Assembly: GCA_002774315.1 (NCBI GenBank)
Contig: PEYP01000081.1
Location: 1 to 15,929, forward strand
DNA: 15,929 nt
DNA from: Candidatus Stahliibacteriota bacterium CG08_land_8_20_14_0_20_40_26
GTDB taxonomy: Bacteria > Hydrothermota > UBA3073
Reading direction: 5' to 3'
The translations under genes and the position numbers were made by a program. The notes under the pieces were generated by a model. The model was not told the origin of the DNA. It did no database searches and saw only the letters and a program-made list of their open reading frames with translations. Positions 5,745 through 13,302 of this stretch are shown here, piece after piece. Positions within the stretch are counted from its first letter, which is position 1; every line of letters starts with the position of its first letter.

Positions 5745-7666
5745 TTTTGTCGCTTACTCTTTGCTTGTGCTTTTATCTTCTCATGCAGTTCTCTCGGTAC
5801 CTCTTCGTAGTGGGAAAACTCTTGTGTGAATGTGCCTCTACCCTGAGTCATAGAGCGAAGGGATGCTGAATAGCCAAACATTTCAGCTTCTGGTATATGT
5901 GCCTTTATCTGTTGGAACCTTCCGACTGCTTCTGTACCCAGAATCTTTCCTCTTCTCGCATTAAGATCTCCCATAACATCACCCAGATATTCCTCGGGTA
6001 CCACGATCTCAACACGCATAATCGGCTCAAGTATTGTCATATCTACTTTTTCACAGGCGTTTTTGAATGCAAGCGAACCTGCTATTTTAAATGCTATATC
6101 TGAGGAATCAACTGTGTGGAAGCTCCCGTCGTAACAGGTTACCCGTACATCCACTACCGGATAGACAGCAAGTACTCCTTCCGTCATTGCTCCCTTCACC
6201 CCTTTCTCAATAGAAGGAAGGTATTTTGACGGAATTGCACCACCAACAATTGCATTCACAAACTCAAATCCCTGTCCCCTTTCCAAGGGTTCTATCTTAA
6301 GCCAGCAGTCACCGTATTGCCCGTGTCCACCGGTTTGTCGTTTAAACTTACCCTGTGCTTCCGCTGGGCGTTTTATCGTCTCCCTGTAATGGATTCTGGG
6401 CCTTTCTGTGCTTAACTCAACTCCATATTTTCTCTTTAGTTCGGCTATAATTATGTCTATGTGGAGCTCTCCTTTTCCCTTTATAATGGTCTGTCTGGTC
6501 TCTGTATCGTAGTAGTAAGTAAACGACGGGTCTTCCTCATGCAATCTGGAAAGCCCCTCCATAAGTTTTTCTTCATCTTTCTTTTCTTTGGGGACTATTG
6601 CCACAGAGACAAGAGAAGGTAGGAAATCTATTCCAGGTAAAGGTTCTCCTTTTTTGCTTCTCAGGGTATCCCCTGTATGGGTATTCTTCAACTTGGCAAG
6701 GCCTCCAATTCCTCCCTGAGGTAGTTTATCAACCTCCTCCCTTTCCTTGCCCTTCATAAGATATAACTGGTTTATTCTTTCATTTACATTTTGTGTACAG
6801 TTATACAGTGTGCTTCCGGGTGTTAATTCCCCATTCAATATCTTGGTATATCTTATATCTCCAAGATGAGGATCTACAGATGTTTTGAATACGAAGGCGA
6901 GGAACTTATCTTGTTCCCTTTTTATAGAGATTCCGATTGTAGAAGAAAGCAATGTCTGGATTCCGATTGCTTTCAGTGAATCTCCCATATAGACCGGCAT
7001 TATCTTTCCGCATGACAACCCTTTATAAAATACTGTCTCTAACTCCTCTCGTTTCAATTCTTCGTCTGACAGATACCTCTCCAACAGTGTATCGTCGGTT
7101 TCTGCTATTGCTTCCACCAGATCCTTGTGATAACGAGAATCACTGTCAAGAACCTGGCTTACATCGTCTCCTTCAACAATAGTCACAGGCACAATACTCC
7201 CAAAGGCTGATTTCATTCTTGAAAGTGCGGTATCTATATTCACTTCTTTCTCTTTTATCTTCGATAGATAGAAGAGGATGGGAATATTATGCTTTTTTAT
7301 GTCTGAGAATGCCTTTTCTGTGACAATACCCAGATCTTGCAAGGGGTCTATAACTATTATAGCAATATCTGACGCTCTTATTCCGCTGAGAACCTCGCCA
7401 TAGAAATCGTCGTATCCCGGGGTATCTAATATATTCAAAAACGCCCCTTCATAATCAAAGGAAGCAATAGAGAGGTTTATGGTGATTTTTTTCTCCACCT
7501 CCAGTGGAGATGAAGAGAGAATTGAAGTGCCGTCATCTACTGCTCCAAGTCTTTTGGTTACCTTCGCCTGGTATAGAAGTGCCTCCCCAAGAGAAGTCTT
7601 TCCTGTGGACGATTGTCCGAAGATTCCTATTGTTCTTATATCTTCAGTGTTTATACTTCTCAACAT
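5741..7666 (-). CDS. fusA: Elongation factor G-like GTPase (EF-G2 type)
   Basis: The 641-residue protein has the five-domain layout of EF-G: a G domain, then the beta-barrel (FLAFVFKTSVDPHLGDI), domain III (GKGELHIDIIIAELK), domain IV (GGHGQYGDCWLKIEP, IVGGAIPSKYLPSIEKG) and domain V (EPIMRVEIVVPEEYLGDVMGDLNARRG). The P-loop is G17-QSSTGKT24 and G3 is D81-TPGYDDF with Tyr where canonical EF-G has His, as in the EF-G2/FusA2 group. G4, normally NKxD or TKxD, is S135-KIK138 and lacks the guanine-specifying Asp. Role inferred: a ribosome-linked GTPase, not the main EF-G. The start at 7666 follows AAAGGAGG, but with only one base between, so TTG at 7663 is also possible. A longer frame from 7726 would overlap rpmF. 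It follows rpmF by 23 bases. Confidence 0.9.
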   Translation of the reverse strand: MLRSINTEDIRTIGIFGQSSTGKTSLGEALLYQAKVTKRLGAVDDGTSILSSSPLEVEKKITINLSIASFDYEGAFLNILDTPGYDDFYGEVLSGIRASDIAIIVIDPLQDLGIVTEKAFSDIKKHNIPILFYLSKIKEKEVNIDTALSRMKSAFGSIVPVTIVEGDDVSQVLDSDSRYHKDLVEAIAETDDTLLERYLSDEELKREELETVFYKGLSCGKIMPVYMGDSLKAIGIQTLLSSTIGISIKREQDKFLAFVFKTSVDPHLGDIRYTKILNGELTPGSTLYNCTQNVNERINQLYLMKGKEREEVDKLPQGGIGGLAKLKNTHTGDTLRSKKGEPLPGIDFLPSLVSVAIVPKEKKDEEKLMEGLSRLHEEDPSFTYYYDTETRQTIIKGKGELHIDIIIAELKRKYGVELSTERPRIHYRETIKRPAEAQGKFKRQTGGHGQYGDCWLKIEPLERGQGFEFVNAIVGGAIPSKYLPSIEKGVKGAMTEGVLAVYPVVDVRVTCYDGSFHTVDSSDIAFKIAGSLAFKNACEKVDMTILEPIMRVEIVVPEEYLGDVMGDLNARRGKILGTEAVGRFQQIKAHIPEAEMFGYSASLRSMTQGRGTFTQEFSHYEEVPRELHEKIKAQAKSKRQN

Positions 7667-7667
7667 T

Positions 7668-7675
7668 CCTCCTTT
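7668..7675 (-). promoter_or_regulatory. Strong but unusually close Shine-Dalgarno of the EF-G-like gene
   Basis: Read on the minus strand, AAAGGAGG ends one base before ATG (7666) and four bases before an in-frame TTG (7663). It argues against the upstream ATG at 7726, which has no such site. Confidence 0.6.
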
Positions 7676-7689
7676 TTGATATATTGTTG

Positions 7690-7860
7690 CTAAAGAGTTC
7701 TTTCCTTTCCCATATAGTAATGGCATTTACTGCATACTGTATGGGGAGGTATAAGTTGATGGCAGTTCGGGCATCTTATTAGTTGGGGCATTTTTTGCTT
7801 CCAGTGCGTTCTCCTCTTACGCCCTCTGGTCTTTGAGTTTCTTCTCTTTGGGACAGCCAT
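7690..7860 (-). CDS. rpmF: 50S ribosomal protein L32
   Basis: This 56-residue basic protein is the zinc-ribbon type of L32, a structural protein of the large ribosomal subunit. It begins MAVPKRRNSKTRGRKRR, the family N-terminus, and has two CxxC pairs (C30/C33 and C43/C46) to hold zinc. The start at 7860 is set by this N-terminus and by GGAG six bases upstream on the minus strand; a longer frame reaching 7902 is not needed. It is the first gene of an operon with the EF-G-like gene and is served by a consensus promoter at 7905-7933. In many bacteria rpmF precedes plsX or fabH; that is not the case here. Confidence 0.96.
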   Translation of the reverse strand: MAVPKRRNSKTRGRKRRTHWKQKMPQLIRCPNCHQLIPPHTVCSKCHYYMGKERTL

Positions 7861-7904
7861 TACTACTCCTTGCTTTTTAAAAATTTTATATAAAATGTGC
7901 ATGT

Positions 7905-7933
7905 ATTATACCATAAAAATCCCTTTTTGTCAA
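7905..7933 (-). promoter_or_regulatory. Consensus sigma70 promoter of rpmF operon
   Basis: On the minus strand TTGACA (7933-7928) and TATAAT (7910-7905) are exactly 17 bases apart, a perfect consensus. The expected start near 7898 leaves a leader of about 38 bases containing the rpmF ribosome binding site. Confidence 0.88.
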
Positions 7934-7979
7934 GCAAAAATTAACCGCTGGGTGGTCAGTCAATAGTTTGTTTTTTTAC

Positions 7980-8008
7980 TTGACTTTTCTACCCACTTAT
8001 GTTATAAT
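7980..8008 (+). promoter_or_regulatory. Near-consensus sigma70 promoter with no adjacent gene
   Basis: TTGACT (7980-7985) and TATAAT (8003-8008) are 17 bases apart. The sequence around both boxes closely resembles the tRNA promoter at 627-655 (shared CTTGACTTTT and GTTATAATAA). The next plus-strand gene, gap, starts almost 590 bases downstream, beyond two repeat blocks. Confidence 0.75.
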
Positions 8009-8080
8009 AAAAGCCATCGTCTAAATATTTTATATGAAGTATAATGGTAGTGTCAAATAGAATATGAAAGAATACGAAAG

Positions 8081-8373
8081 AAACCACAGAGATCACAGAG
8101 ATAAAAATTAATTCTCTGTGTTCTCAAAAAAAGACTAAAATTAACCACAGATTCACCCTGTGAAATATCTATTTCACGGGGTAAACACAAATGTTGCCTA
8201 ACGGCGACCTTCGGTTCACAGATAAATAAAAAACTTTGAAGTAAAAAACAATCAGTGTAAATCAGCGTTAATCTGTGTCTAAAAATAACAGAGCATTGGG
8301 GAAGATAAGTTTAAGTAAATTCTTGATGGGCCACAATCTCTGTGTTAAAAACACTTCGTGTTCTCTATGGTTT
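8081..8373. repeat. Composite nested inverted repeat
   Basis: The outer arms are AAACCACAGAGATCACAGAG (8081-8100) and ATCTCTGTGTT+CTCTATGGTTT (8336-8346, 8363-8373). The right arm is split by a 16-base hairpin insert (8347-8362, AACAC-TTC-GTGTT). Inside lie a smaller CACAGAGA/TCTCTGTG hairpin (8082-8125) and a second repeat type starting AACCACAGATT (8143). That type contains a 12-bp hairpin ACCCTGTGAAAT/ATTTCACGGGGT (8155-8182) and ends AATCTGTGTCT (8270-8280). Confidence 0.65.
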
Positions 8374-8407
8374 AAAAAAGATGGAATAAAGAGATTGGTT
8401 TTATAGA

Positions 8408-8577
8408 GAGGTCACAGAGAAAAAGAAACAATGTAAAATGCAAAATTAGCAGTTAGCAATTTAAAATGATTTTTCACAAATTGATAGTTTTGCATTGATA
8501 ATTGATAATTTTGAATTGATTCCTCTGTGCTCTCCCTGCCTGCGGTAGGCAGGTGTGGTTAGATTTTTGATAATGCC
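8408..8577. repeat. Composite inverted repeat, copy 2
   Basis: This block matches 852-1014 almost base for base, apart from a 7-base insertion near 8433-8440 and a few substitutions. It includes the same CCTGCCTGCGGTAGGCAGG palindrome (8535-8553). Its left AACCACA end is absent. It ends 22 bases before the gap start codon, the same distance as copy 1 from the aminotransferase start. Confidence 0.85.
8546..8574 (+). promoter_or_regulatory. Possible repeat-borne promoter for gap
   Basis: TAGGCA (8546-8551) and GATAAT (8569-8574) lie 17 bases apart, exactly as at 983-1011. A start near 8581 would leave a short leader containing AAGGGG (8589-8594). Support comes from position and the duplicate, not from strong consensus. 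Confidence 0.3.
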
Positions 8578-8599
8578 AGTATAATTACAAGGGGATAAT

Positions 8600-9604
8600 A
8601 TGGCAGTAAAGATTGGAATAAATGGCTTCGGACGCATAGGAAGGCTTGTTAATAGGATTGCAATGAAGGATAAAGAGATAGAGATTGTAGGGATAAATGA
8701 TATAGTAGATGCAAAGATACTGGCACATCTATTCAAATATGACTCTACCTATGGTGTACTTGATATGGATGTGCAGGGAAGCGATGGGACGGTAGTTGTA
8801 GATGGAAAGAAAATTCCCACATTTACGGAGAAAGAACCTAACAAACTTCCATGGAAAGACCTTGGAGCCGATATAGTAGTAGAAGCAACAGGAAAATTCT
8901 GCTCGAGGGATAAGGCAGCTCTACATCTTGAGGCGGGTGCAAAAAAAGTTATAATTACTGCCCCCGCAAAAGGGACACCCGCTGACTGTGCAATTGTCAT
9001 GGGTGTGAATGAGGGAATTTATGATCCATTGAAACATGATGTTATTGATAATGCATCCTGCACTACGAACTGTTTTGCGCCCATGGTGAAGATATTGCAC
9101 GAGATATTCGGGATAGAAAGAGGATTTATGACAACAATCCATTCATACACAGCAGACCAGAGGCTTATAGATGCGCCACACAAGGACCTAAGAAGGGCAA
9201 GAGCTGCTGCCCACTCTATAATTCCCACTACTACAGGTGCAGCAAAGGCAATTGAGATAATCATCCCTGAATTGAAAGGAACATTGGATGCTATTTCTGT
9301 CAGGGTTCCAACCATTGATGCCTCCCTTGTTGACTTTGTATGTACTGTAAAAAAGGAAACATCGAAGGAAGAGGTAAATAACGCCTTCAAGAGGGCATCC
9401 GAAAGAAACCCACGATATATTGAATATCTGAAAGATGAAGTTGTCTCCTGTGATATCATAGGCAACTCCCACTCTATGATATTCGATCCGTATGAAACAA
9501 AGACCATTGGCAATCTCGTAAAGGTGCTCGCATGGTATGACAATGAATATGGATATGCATCAAGGGTTGTAGATCTTGTTCATTATATAGGCGAAAGGCT
9601 GTGA
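8600..9604 (+). CDS. gap: Type I glyceraldehyde-3-phosphate dehydrogenase
   Basis: GAPDH oxidises glyceraldehyde 3-phosphate to 1,3-bisphosphoglycerate with NAD(P) in glycolysis, or the reverse in gluconeogenesis. The 334-residue protein has the Rossmann motif INGFGRIGR at its start, the active-site loop SCTTNC with Cys154, the partner His181 in IHSYTADQ, TTTGAAKA, and the C-terminal WYDNEYGYASRVVDL. Length is normal. The start is supported by AAGGGG at 8589-8594. INDIVD after the second strand has an acidic residue where NAD-preferring enzymes do, so NAD use is likely. It is followed by pgk after a 233-base repeat-filled gap; the two act in consecutive steps and are probably one transcription unit. 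Confidence 0.97.
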   Translation: MAVKIGINGFGRIGRLVNRIAMKDKEIEIVGINDIVDAKILAHLFKYDSTYGVLDMDVQGSDGTVVVDGKKIPTFTEKEPNKLPWKDLGADIVVEATGKFCSRDKAALHLEAGAKKVIITAPAKGTPADCAIVMGVNEGIYDPLKHDVIDNASCTTNCFAPMVKILHEIFGIERGFMTTIHSYTADQRLIDAPHKDLRRARAAAHSIIPTTTGAAKAIEIIIPELKGTLDAISVRVPTIDASLVDFVCTVKKETSKEEVNNAFKRASERNPRYIEYLKDEVVSCDIIGNSHSMIFDPYETKTIGNLVKVLAWYDNEYGYASRVVDLVHYIGERL

Positions 9605-9613
9605 AAAATGGAC

Positions 9614-9663
9614 TGTAGGCACGATTTCAAATCGTGCTGGCACAAATTGAATTTGTGCCTACA
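9614..9663. repeat. TGTAGG double-hairpin element, second full copy
   Basis: TGTAGGCAC (9614-9622) is complementary to GTGCCTACA (9655-9663). Two hairpins lie inside: GCACGATT/AATCGTGC (9619-9637) and GCACAAAT/ATTTGTGC (9640-9658). The layout equals that at 520-570 but both stems have different sequences. It sits 9 bases past the gap stop. Confidence 0.75.
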
Positions 9664-9683
9664 AATCGCACAACCGGGAAATC

Positions 9684-9707
9684 TGTAGGGCACGGTTTCA
9701 ACCGTGC
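9684..9707. repeat. TGTAGGGC single hairpin
   Basis: TGTAGGG is followed by GCACGGT/ACCGTGC around TTCA. It is the left half of the double-hairpin element. The copy at 13392-13415 differs only in the loop. Confidence 0.7.
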
Positions 9708-9726
9708 AAATAACAACACTGATTCT

Positions 9727-9769
9727 AACCACACCTGTCTACCGACAGGTAGAAAGTTCACAAAGAAAA
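9727..9769. repeat. AACCACA repeat arm with palindromic insert
   Basis: AACCACA (9727-9733) is followed by CCTGTCTACCGACAGGTAG (9734-9752; stem CCTGTC/GACAGG) and then AAAGTTCACAAAGAAAAT. The block is repeated at 13303-13345. Here the matching right arm is poorly kept (GTGGTGTTCTCTG near 9808-9820). Confidence 0.75.
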
Positions 9770-9837
9770 TTTTAAATTGTCAATCGTCAATAGTCAATCG
9801 AAAATTAGTGGTGTTCTCTGTCATCTAAGGGGGAATT

Positions 9838-11019
9838 ATGTTGTCGCTTAAAAATATTGACTTCAAAGGTAAAAAGGTTCTTCTGCGAGTTGATTTCAAT
9901 GTCCCATTAAAGAAAGGCGAGATCGCCGATGATACGAGAATTCAGGCGTCGCTTGAAACCATAAAGTATATACTTGATAAAGGGGGAAGGCTTATAATTA
10001 TCTCCCATCTTGGAAGGCCAAAGGGTGAAAAGGTCAAGGATATGAGTCTTGCACCCGTGGCTCAACGATTATCTTCTTTAATTTCAAGACCTGTTAAATT
10101 TATTCCTGATTGTATCGGAGCTGAGGTGGAAAATGCAATTGGGGGTCTCAGAGACGGTGAAGCCATTCTTCTTGAAAACCTAAGATTTTACAGAGAGGAG
10201 GAGGGGAACGATCCGGAATTTGCAAGAAAACTTGCAGGGTCTGCCGATGTTTATGTGAATGATGCCTTCGCCACAGCACATCGTGCGCATGCATCAACAG
10301 TAGGGGTAACATATTATATGAAGACAAAAATGCCCGGATTTTTGATGGAAAAGGAGATCAAGTGGCTCAGTAAAGTGTGTGAATCACCACCCCACCCCTT
10401 CTTAGTAATACTCGGTGGAGCAAAGGTATCAACAAAGATAGATGTGATAGAAAATCTTCTGCCGAAGTGTGATAAATTACTAATAAGTGGTGGAATGACT
10501 TATACCTTTTTCCGGAGTTTAGGCAAGGGAATAGGAAATTCTATACTGGAGAAGGACAAGCTGGATGTTGCCAGGAAGATACTGGACAAGGCAGGGGATA
10601 AATTGTTACTTCCATCCGACTGTATTGTTGCAAACAGGATTGCTGAAGATGCTGAAGTGAAGGTTGTAGAGGAGATACCCGACGGCTGGATAGGAGTTGA
10701 TACGGGACCCTCAACCATAGAACGTTACAAAAGAGAGATAGAATCTGCAAAAACTATTCTGTGGAATGGCCCTCCCGGTGTATTTGAGATTGATAAATTT
10801 TCAAACAGCACAAGACAAATTACCTTTGCTTTGAAGAATGCAAAAGAAAGAGGAGCAATAGTAATAGCAGGAGGAGGGGATACAGCATCTGCAATAAACA
10901 AAGTCGGTCTTGAAGAGGGTTTTACCCACATATCAACGGGTGGAGGGGCGTCGCTTGAATTCCTTGCTGGTAAAAAACTCCCGGGAATTGTTGCGCTTAT
11001 GTCAGGAAAGACGGGATAA
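9838..11019 (+). CDS. pgk: Phosphoglycerate kinase
   Basis: PGK transfers the phosphate of 1,3-bisphosphoglycerate to ADP, the first ATP-forming step of lower glycolysis. The 393-residue protein shows the substrate-binding RVDFNVP (Arg17, Asp19, Asn21), SHLGRPKG (His57, Arg60), ENLRFYREEEGND, DAFATAHRAHAS, the hinge and nucleotide parts LGGAKVSTKIDVIENLL, WNGPPGVFE and GGGDTASA, and the C-terminal STGGGASLEFLAGKKLPG. Length is normal for bacteria. The start is set by AAGGGGG at 9827-9833. It follows gap directly in pathway order, with sucC 78 bases downstream. Confidence 0.97.
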   Translation: MLSLKNIDFKGKKVLLRVDFNVPLKKGEIADDTRIQASLETIKYILDKGGRLIIISHLGRPKGEKVKDMSLAPVAQRLSSLISRPVKFIPDCIGAEVENAIGGLRDGEAILLENLRFYREEEGNDPEFARKLAGSADVYVNDAFATAHRAHASTVGVTYYMKTKMPGFLMEKEIKWLSKVCESPPHPFLVILGGAKVSTKIDVIENLLPKCDKLLISGGMTYTFFRSLGKGIGNSILEKDKLDVARKILDKAGDKLLLPSDCIVANRIAEDAEVKVVEEIPDGWIGVDTGPSTIERYKREIESAKTILWNGPPGVFEIDKFSNSTRQITFALKNAKERGAIVIAGGGDTASAINKVGLEEGFTHISTGGGASLEFLAGKKLPGIVALMSGKTG

Positions 11020-11045
11020 ACTTGCCACTGCTTTTCTTGATTTAT

Positions 11046-11067
11046 AAATCTGCGTTAATCTGTGTCT
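11046..11067. repeat. 22-base dispersed repeat upstream of sucC
   Basis: These bases match 8259-8280 at 21 of 22 positions (shared GCGTTAATCTGTGTCT). An inverted, looser copy is found in the 3' part of birA near 15880-15910. Confidence 0.7.
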
Positions 11068-11097
11068 GATTTTCTTTTTTCCTTGATGGGAGAATAG

Positions 11098-12234
11098 ATG
11101 AATCTGCATGAATACCAGGCTAAGGAGATAATGAGGAAGTACGGTCTTCCTGTCCAGAAGGGTAAAGTCGCCACAACCCCAGAAGAGGCAGAGAAGATTG
11201 CAATGGAGTATAATGGTCCTGTTATGGTAAAAGCGCAGGTCCATACAGGTGGAAGGGGAAAGGCAGGTGGCGTTAAGTATGCAGAAACAGTTGATGAGGT
11301 AAAGAACTATAGCACGAGTATACTTGCTATGAAGATTAAAAACCTCCCTGTGAAGAAGGTATTGATAGCAAAGGCGGTGGATATAAAAAAGGAATACTAT
11401 CTGGCGGTAATAATGGACAGGGATAAGAAGTTTCCTCTCGTTATGGCGTCGAGAGAAGGTGGAATGGATATTGAAGAGGTTGCAAGAGAGAAACCCGAGG
11501 CAATAACCAAGCTATGGGTTGATCCCGTGTATGGGTTGTTTCCCCATCAGGCAAAGGAGATAACACTCTCACTCTTTGACGGCAAGACACTTGCACTCCA
11601 GAGTGTAAATATAGTAATAGCACTTTATAAACTGTTTGCAGAATGCGATGCCCAGATTGCTGAGATAAATCCACTCGCACTCGATGGAGAAGAAAGGCTC
11701 TGGGTTACAGATGCAAAGGTAGTACTTGACGATAATGCAATCTCAAAACATCCTGAGATTGAGAGCTTGAGAGACCCTGATCCCGGGGAGGAAAAGGAAC
11801 TGGCAGCAAAGGAGGCGGGTCTTTCGTATATACCCCTGTTCGGAGATATAGGGTGTGTTGTCAATGGTGCTGGTCTTGCAATGGCAACTATGGACCTTAT
11901 AAAGAAGTATGGTGGAGAACCTGCAAACTTTCTTGACATTGGTGGCAGTTCTTCGCCCGAGAAGGTGGAGAAGGCACTGGAGATCCTTCTTACAGATAGA
12001 AATGTAAGGGTAATATTTTTTAATATCTTTGGTGGTATTACAAGGTGTGATGATGTTGCAAAGGGCATAATTCAAGCTACAACGAAGATGAAGATAGAAC
12101 TTCCTATGGTGGCAAGACTCACAGGGACAAACGAGAATAAGGCAAAGAAGATACTTAAGGGTTCTCCAATAGTTCCTGTTCCATCTATGAGGGAAGGAGC
12201 AATAAAGGCAATAGAATTGTCGAAGGCCGGTTAG
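11098..12234 (+). CDS. sucC: Succinyl-CoA synthetase (ADP-forming) beta subunit
   Basis: SucC is the ATP-grasp beta subunit that, with SucD, converts succinyl-CoA, ADP (or GDP) and phosphate to succinate, CoA and ATP (GTP). The 378-residue protein opens MNLHEYQAKEIMRKYGLPVQ. It has the nucleotide-binding QVHTGGRGKAGGVK, the metal site AEINPLA with a following DAKVVLDDNA, and the C-terminal CoA-ligase domain with CVVNGAGLAMATMD, ANFLDIGGSS and NIFGGITRCD. GGGAG at 11088-11092 supports the start. sucD follows after a 189-base gap filled by a long inverted repeat, whereas sucC and sucD are usually adjacent. Confidence 0.96.
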   Translation: MNLHEYQAKEIMRKYGLPVQKGKVATTPEEAEKIAMEYNGPVMVKAQVHTGGRGKAGGVKYAETVDEVKNYSTSILAMKIKNLPVKKVLIAKAVDIKKEYYLAVIMDRDKKFPLVMASREGGMDIEEVAREKPEAITKLWVDPVYGLFPHQAKEITLSLFDGKTLALQSVNIVIALYKLFAECDAQIAEINPLALDGEERLWVTDAKVVLDDNAISKHPEIESLRDPDPGEEKELAAKEAGLSYIPLFGDIGCVVNGAGLAMATMDLIKKYGGEPANFLDIGGSSSPEKVEKALEILLTDRNVRVIFFNIFGGITRCDDVAKGIIQATTKMKIELPMVARLTGTNENKAKKILKGSPIVPVPSMREGAIKAIELSKAG

Positions 12235-12260
12235 AAGAAAAAAATTACATATCAAGGATT

Positions 12261-12395
12261 AAAATCCTAAATTCTAAATTCGAAACTCTAAACAATATCT
12301 AAATCCCAATTCTCCAATGTACTAAACAAGTTTGGAATTTATAATTTGGGGCATTAGAAATTGTTTAGGATTTAGGAATTATGATTTAGAATTTT
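12261..12395. repeat. Long imperfect inverted repeat between sucC and sucD
   Basis: The left arm (12261 to about 12315) reads AAAATCCTAAATTCTAAATT and continues to TCTAAACAATATCTAAATCCC. The right arm (about 12343-12395) reads back GGGGCATTAGAAATTGTTTA and then GGATTTAGG and TTTAGAATTTTT. The arms pair over roughly 50 bases with mismatches, forming a long A/T-rich hairpin inside a presumed operon. Confidence 0.7.
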
Positions 12396-12423
12396 TGCAT
12401 TCTGGTATTACTATGGGGGTTAT

Positions 12424-13290
12424 GTGAGCATCCTTGTTGATAAAGATACAAGGGTGTGTGTCCAGGGGATAACTGGAAGGGATGGTTCATTTCATACAGA
12501 GAAAATGGTTGAATATGGTACGAAGGTGGTATGTGGAGTGACACCCGGTAAAGGGGAGAAAAACTTCTTGGATATTCCTGTGTATGATATGGTGAAAGAT
12601 GCTGTAAAGAAAGAAGGGGCGAATACAAGCATAATATTTGTTCCTGCTAAATTTGCGGTAGATGCCCTCTTTGAGGCAGGAGATTCAGGAGTAAAGATTG
12701 TTGTGTGCATAAGCGAAGGTATACCTGTGCTTGACATGTCAAGGGTATTAAAGTTTTACAGAGAAAGGGGGGTTATGCTTATAGGCCCAAATTCTCCCGG
12801 GCTTATATCACCGGGCAAAAGCAAGGTAGGTATTCTTCCCTCAAACATTTTTAGAAAGGGTAATATCGGAGTTATATCAAGAAGTGGAACCCTCACATAC
12901 GAACTCGTTTCGCATATAACAAAATCGGGATTTGGAGAGTCAACCTGCATAGGTATAGGTGGAGACCCCCTCATTGGGCTCAAGTTTATAGACGGTCTTA
13001 AGCTATTTGAAGAAGACTCCGAGACAGAAGCAATTCTTTTGGTCGGAGAAATCGGAGGACATGATGAGGAGGATGCAGCGGATTTCATAAGAGATAATGT
13101 AAGCAAGCCTGTTGTTGCCTTCGTGGCAGGAAAGACTGCACCTCCCGGTAAGCGGATGGGGCATGCTGGTGCGATAATCTCTGGAGGGGCTGGAACTGCA
13201 AAGGAGAAGATAGAGAAGTTTGAGAGCGTAGGGATTAGGGTTGCATCCGAACCCGAGGAGGTAGGAGAACTTTTTAAGGAACTTCTTTGA
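12424..13290 (+). CDS. sucD: Succinyl-CoA synthetase (ADP-forming) alpha subunit
   Basis: SucD carries the CoA-binding site and the histidine that is phosphorylated during the reaction. The 288-residue protein has VCVQGITGRDGSFHT at its start, the GVTPGKGEKNFLDIPVYD segment, IGPNSPGLISPGKSKVGI, the ISRSGTLTYE loop, VAFVAGKTAPPGKRMGHAGAI with the phospho-histidine His247, and GGAGTAKEK. Length is normal. Translation begins at GTG 12424 with GGGGG at 12415-12419; the ATG two bases earlier is out of frame and meets a stop at once. It acts with SucC, and a KorD-type ferredoxin gene follows 151 bases on. Confidence 0.96.
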   Translation: MSILVDKDTRVCVQGITGRDGSFHTEKMVEYGTKVVCGVTPGKGEKNFLDIPVYDMVKDAVKKEGANTSIIFVPAKFAVDALFEAGDSGVKIVVCISEGIPVLDMSRVLKFYRERGVMLIGPNSPGLISPGKSKVGILPSNIFRKGNIGVISRSGTLTYELVSHITKSGFGESTCIGIGGDPLIGLKFIDGLKLFEEDSETEAILLVGEIGGHDEEDAADFIRDNVSKPVVAFVAGKTAPPGKRMGHAGAIISGGAGTAKEKIEKFESVGIRVASEPEEVGELFKELL

Positions 13291-13302
13291 AGGACTGATT
13301 CT

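Larger units (their letters stand above)
7861..8599. other. Non-coding divergent region between rpmF and gap
   Basis: No gene is supported in these 739 bases. They hold two back-to-back consensus promoters (7905-7933 minus, 7980-8008 plus), a composite inverted repeat (8081-8373) and the second copy of the repeat seen before the aminotransferase (8408-8577). Confidence 0.7.

Noticed and set aside
7667..7726. Upstream ATG for the EF-G-like gene
   Set aside because: It would overlap the end of rpmF, has no ribosome binding site, and adds residues not seen in the family, while AAAGGAGG lies before 7666.
8035..8060. tRNA-like D-arm phrase GTATAATGGTAGTG
   Set aside because: No acceptor, anticodon or T stem could be paired around it, so a tRNA gene is not supported.
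8580..8585. TATAAT before gap
   Set aside because: The implied start near 8592 would fall inside the ribosome binding site, and no -35 box stands at the right distance.
9614..9707. Intrinsic terminator after gap
   Set aside because: Strong hairpins are present but no T-tract follows, and the same hairpins occur at places unrelated to gene ends.
9634..9828. Plus-strand frame of 64 codons between gap and pgk
   Set aside because: It is wholly repeat DNA (double hairpin, single hairpin and AACCACA block).
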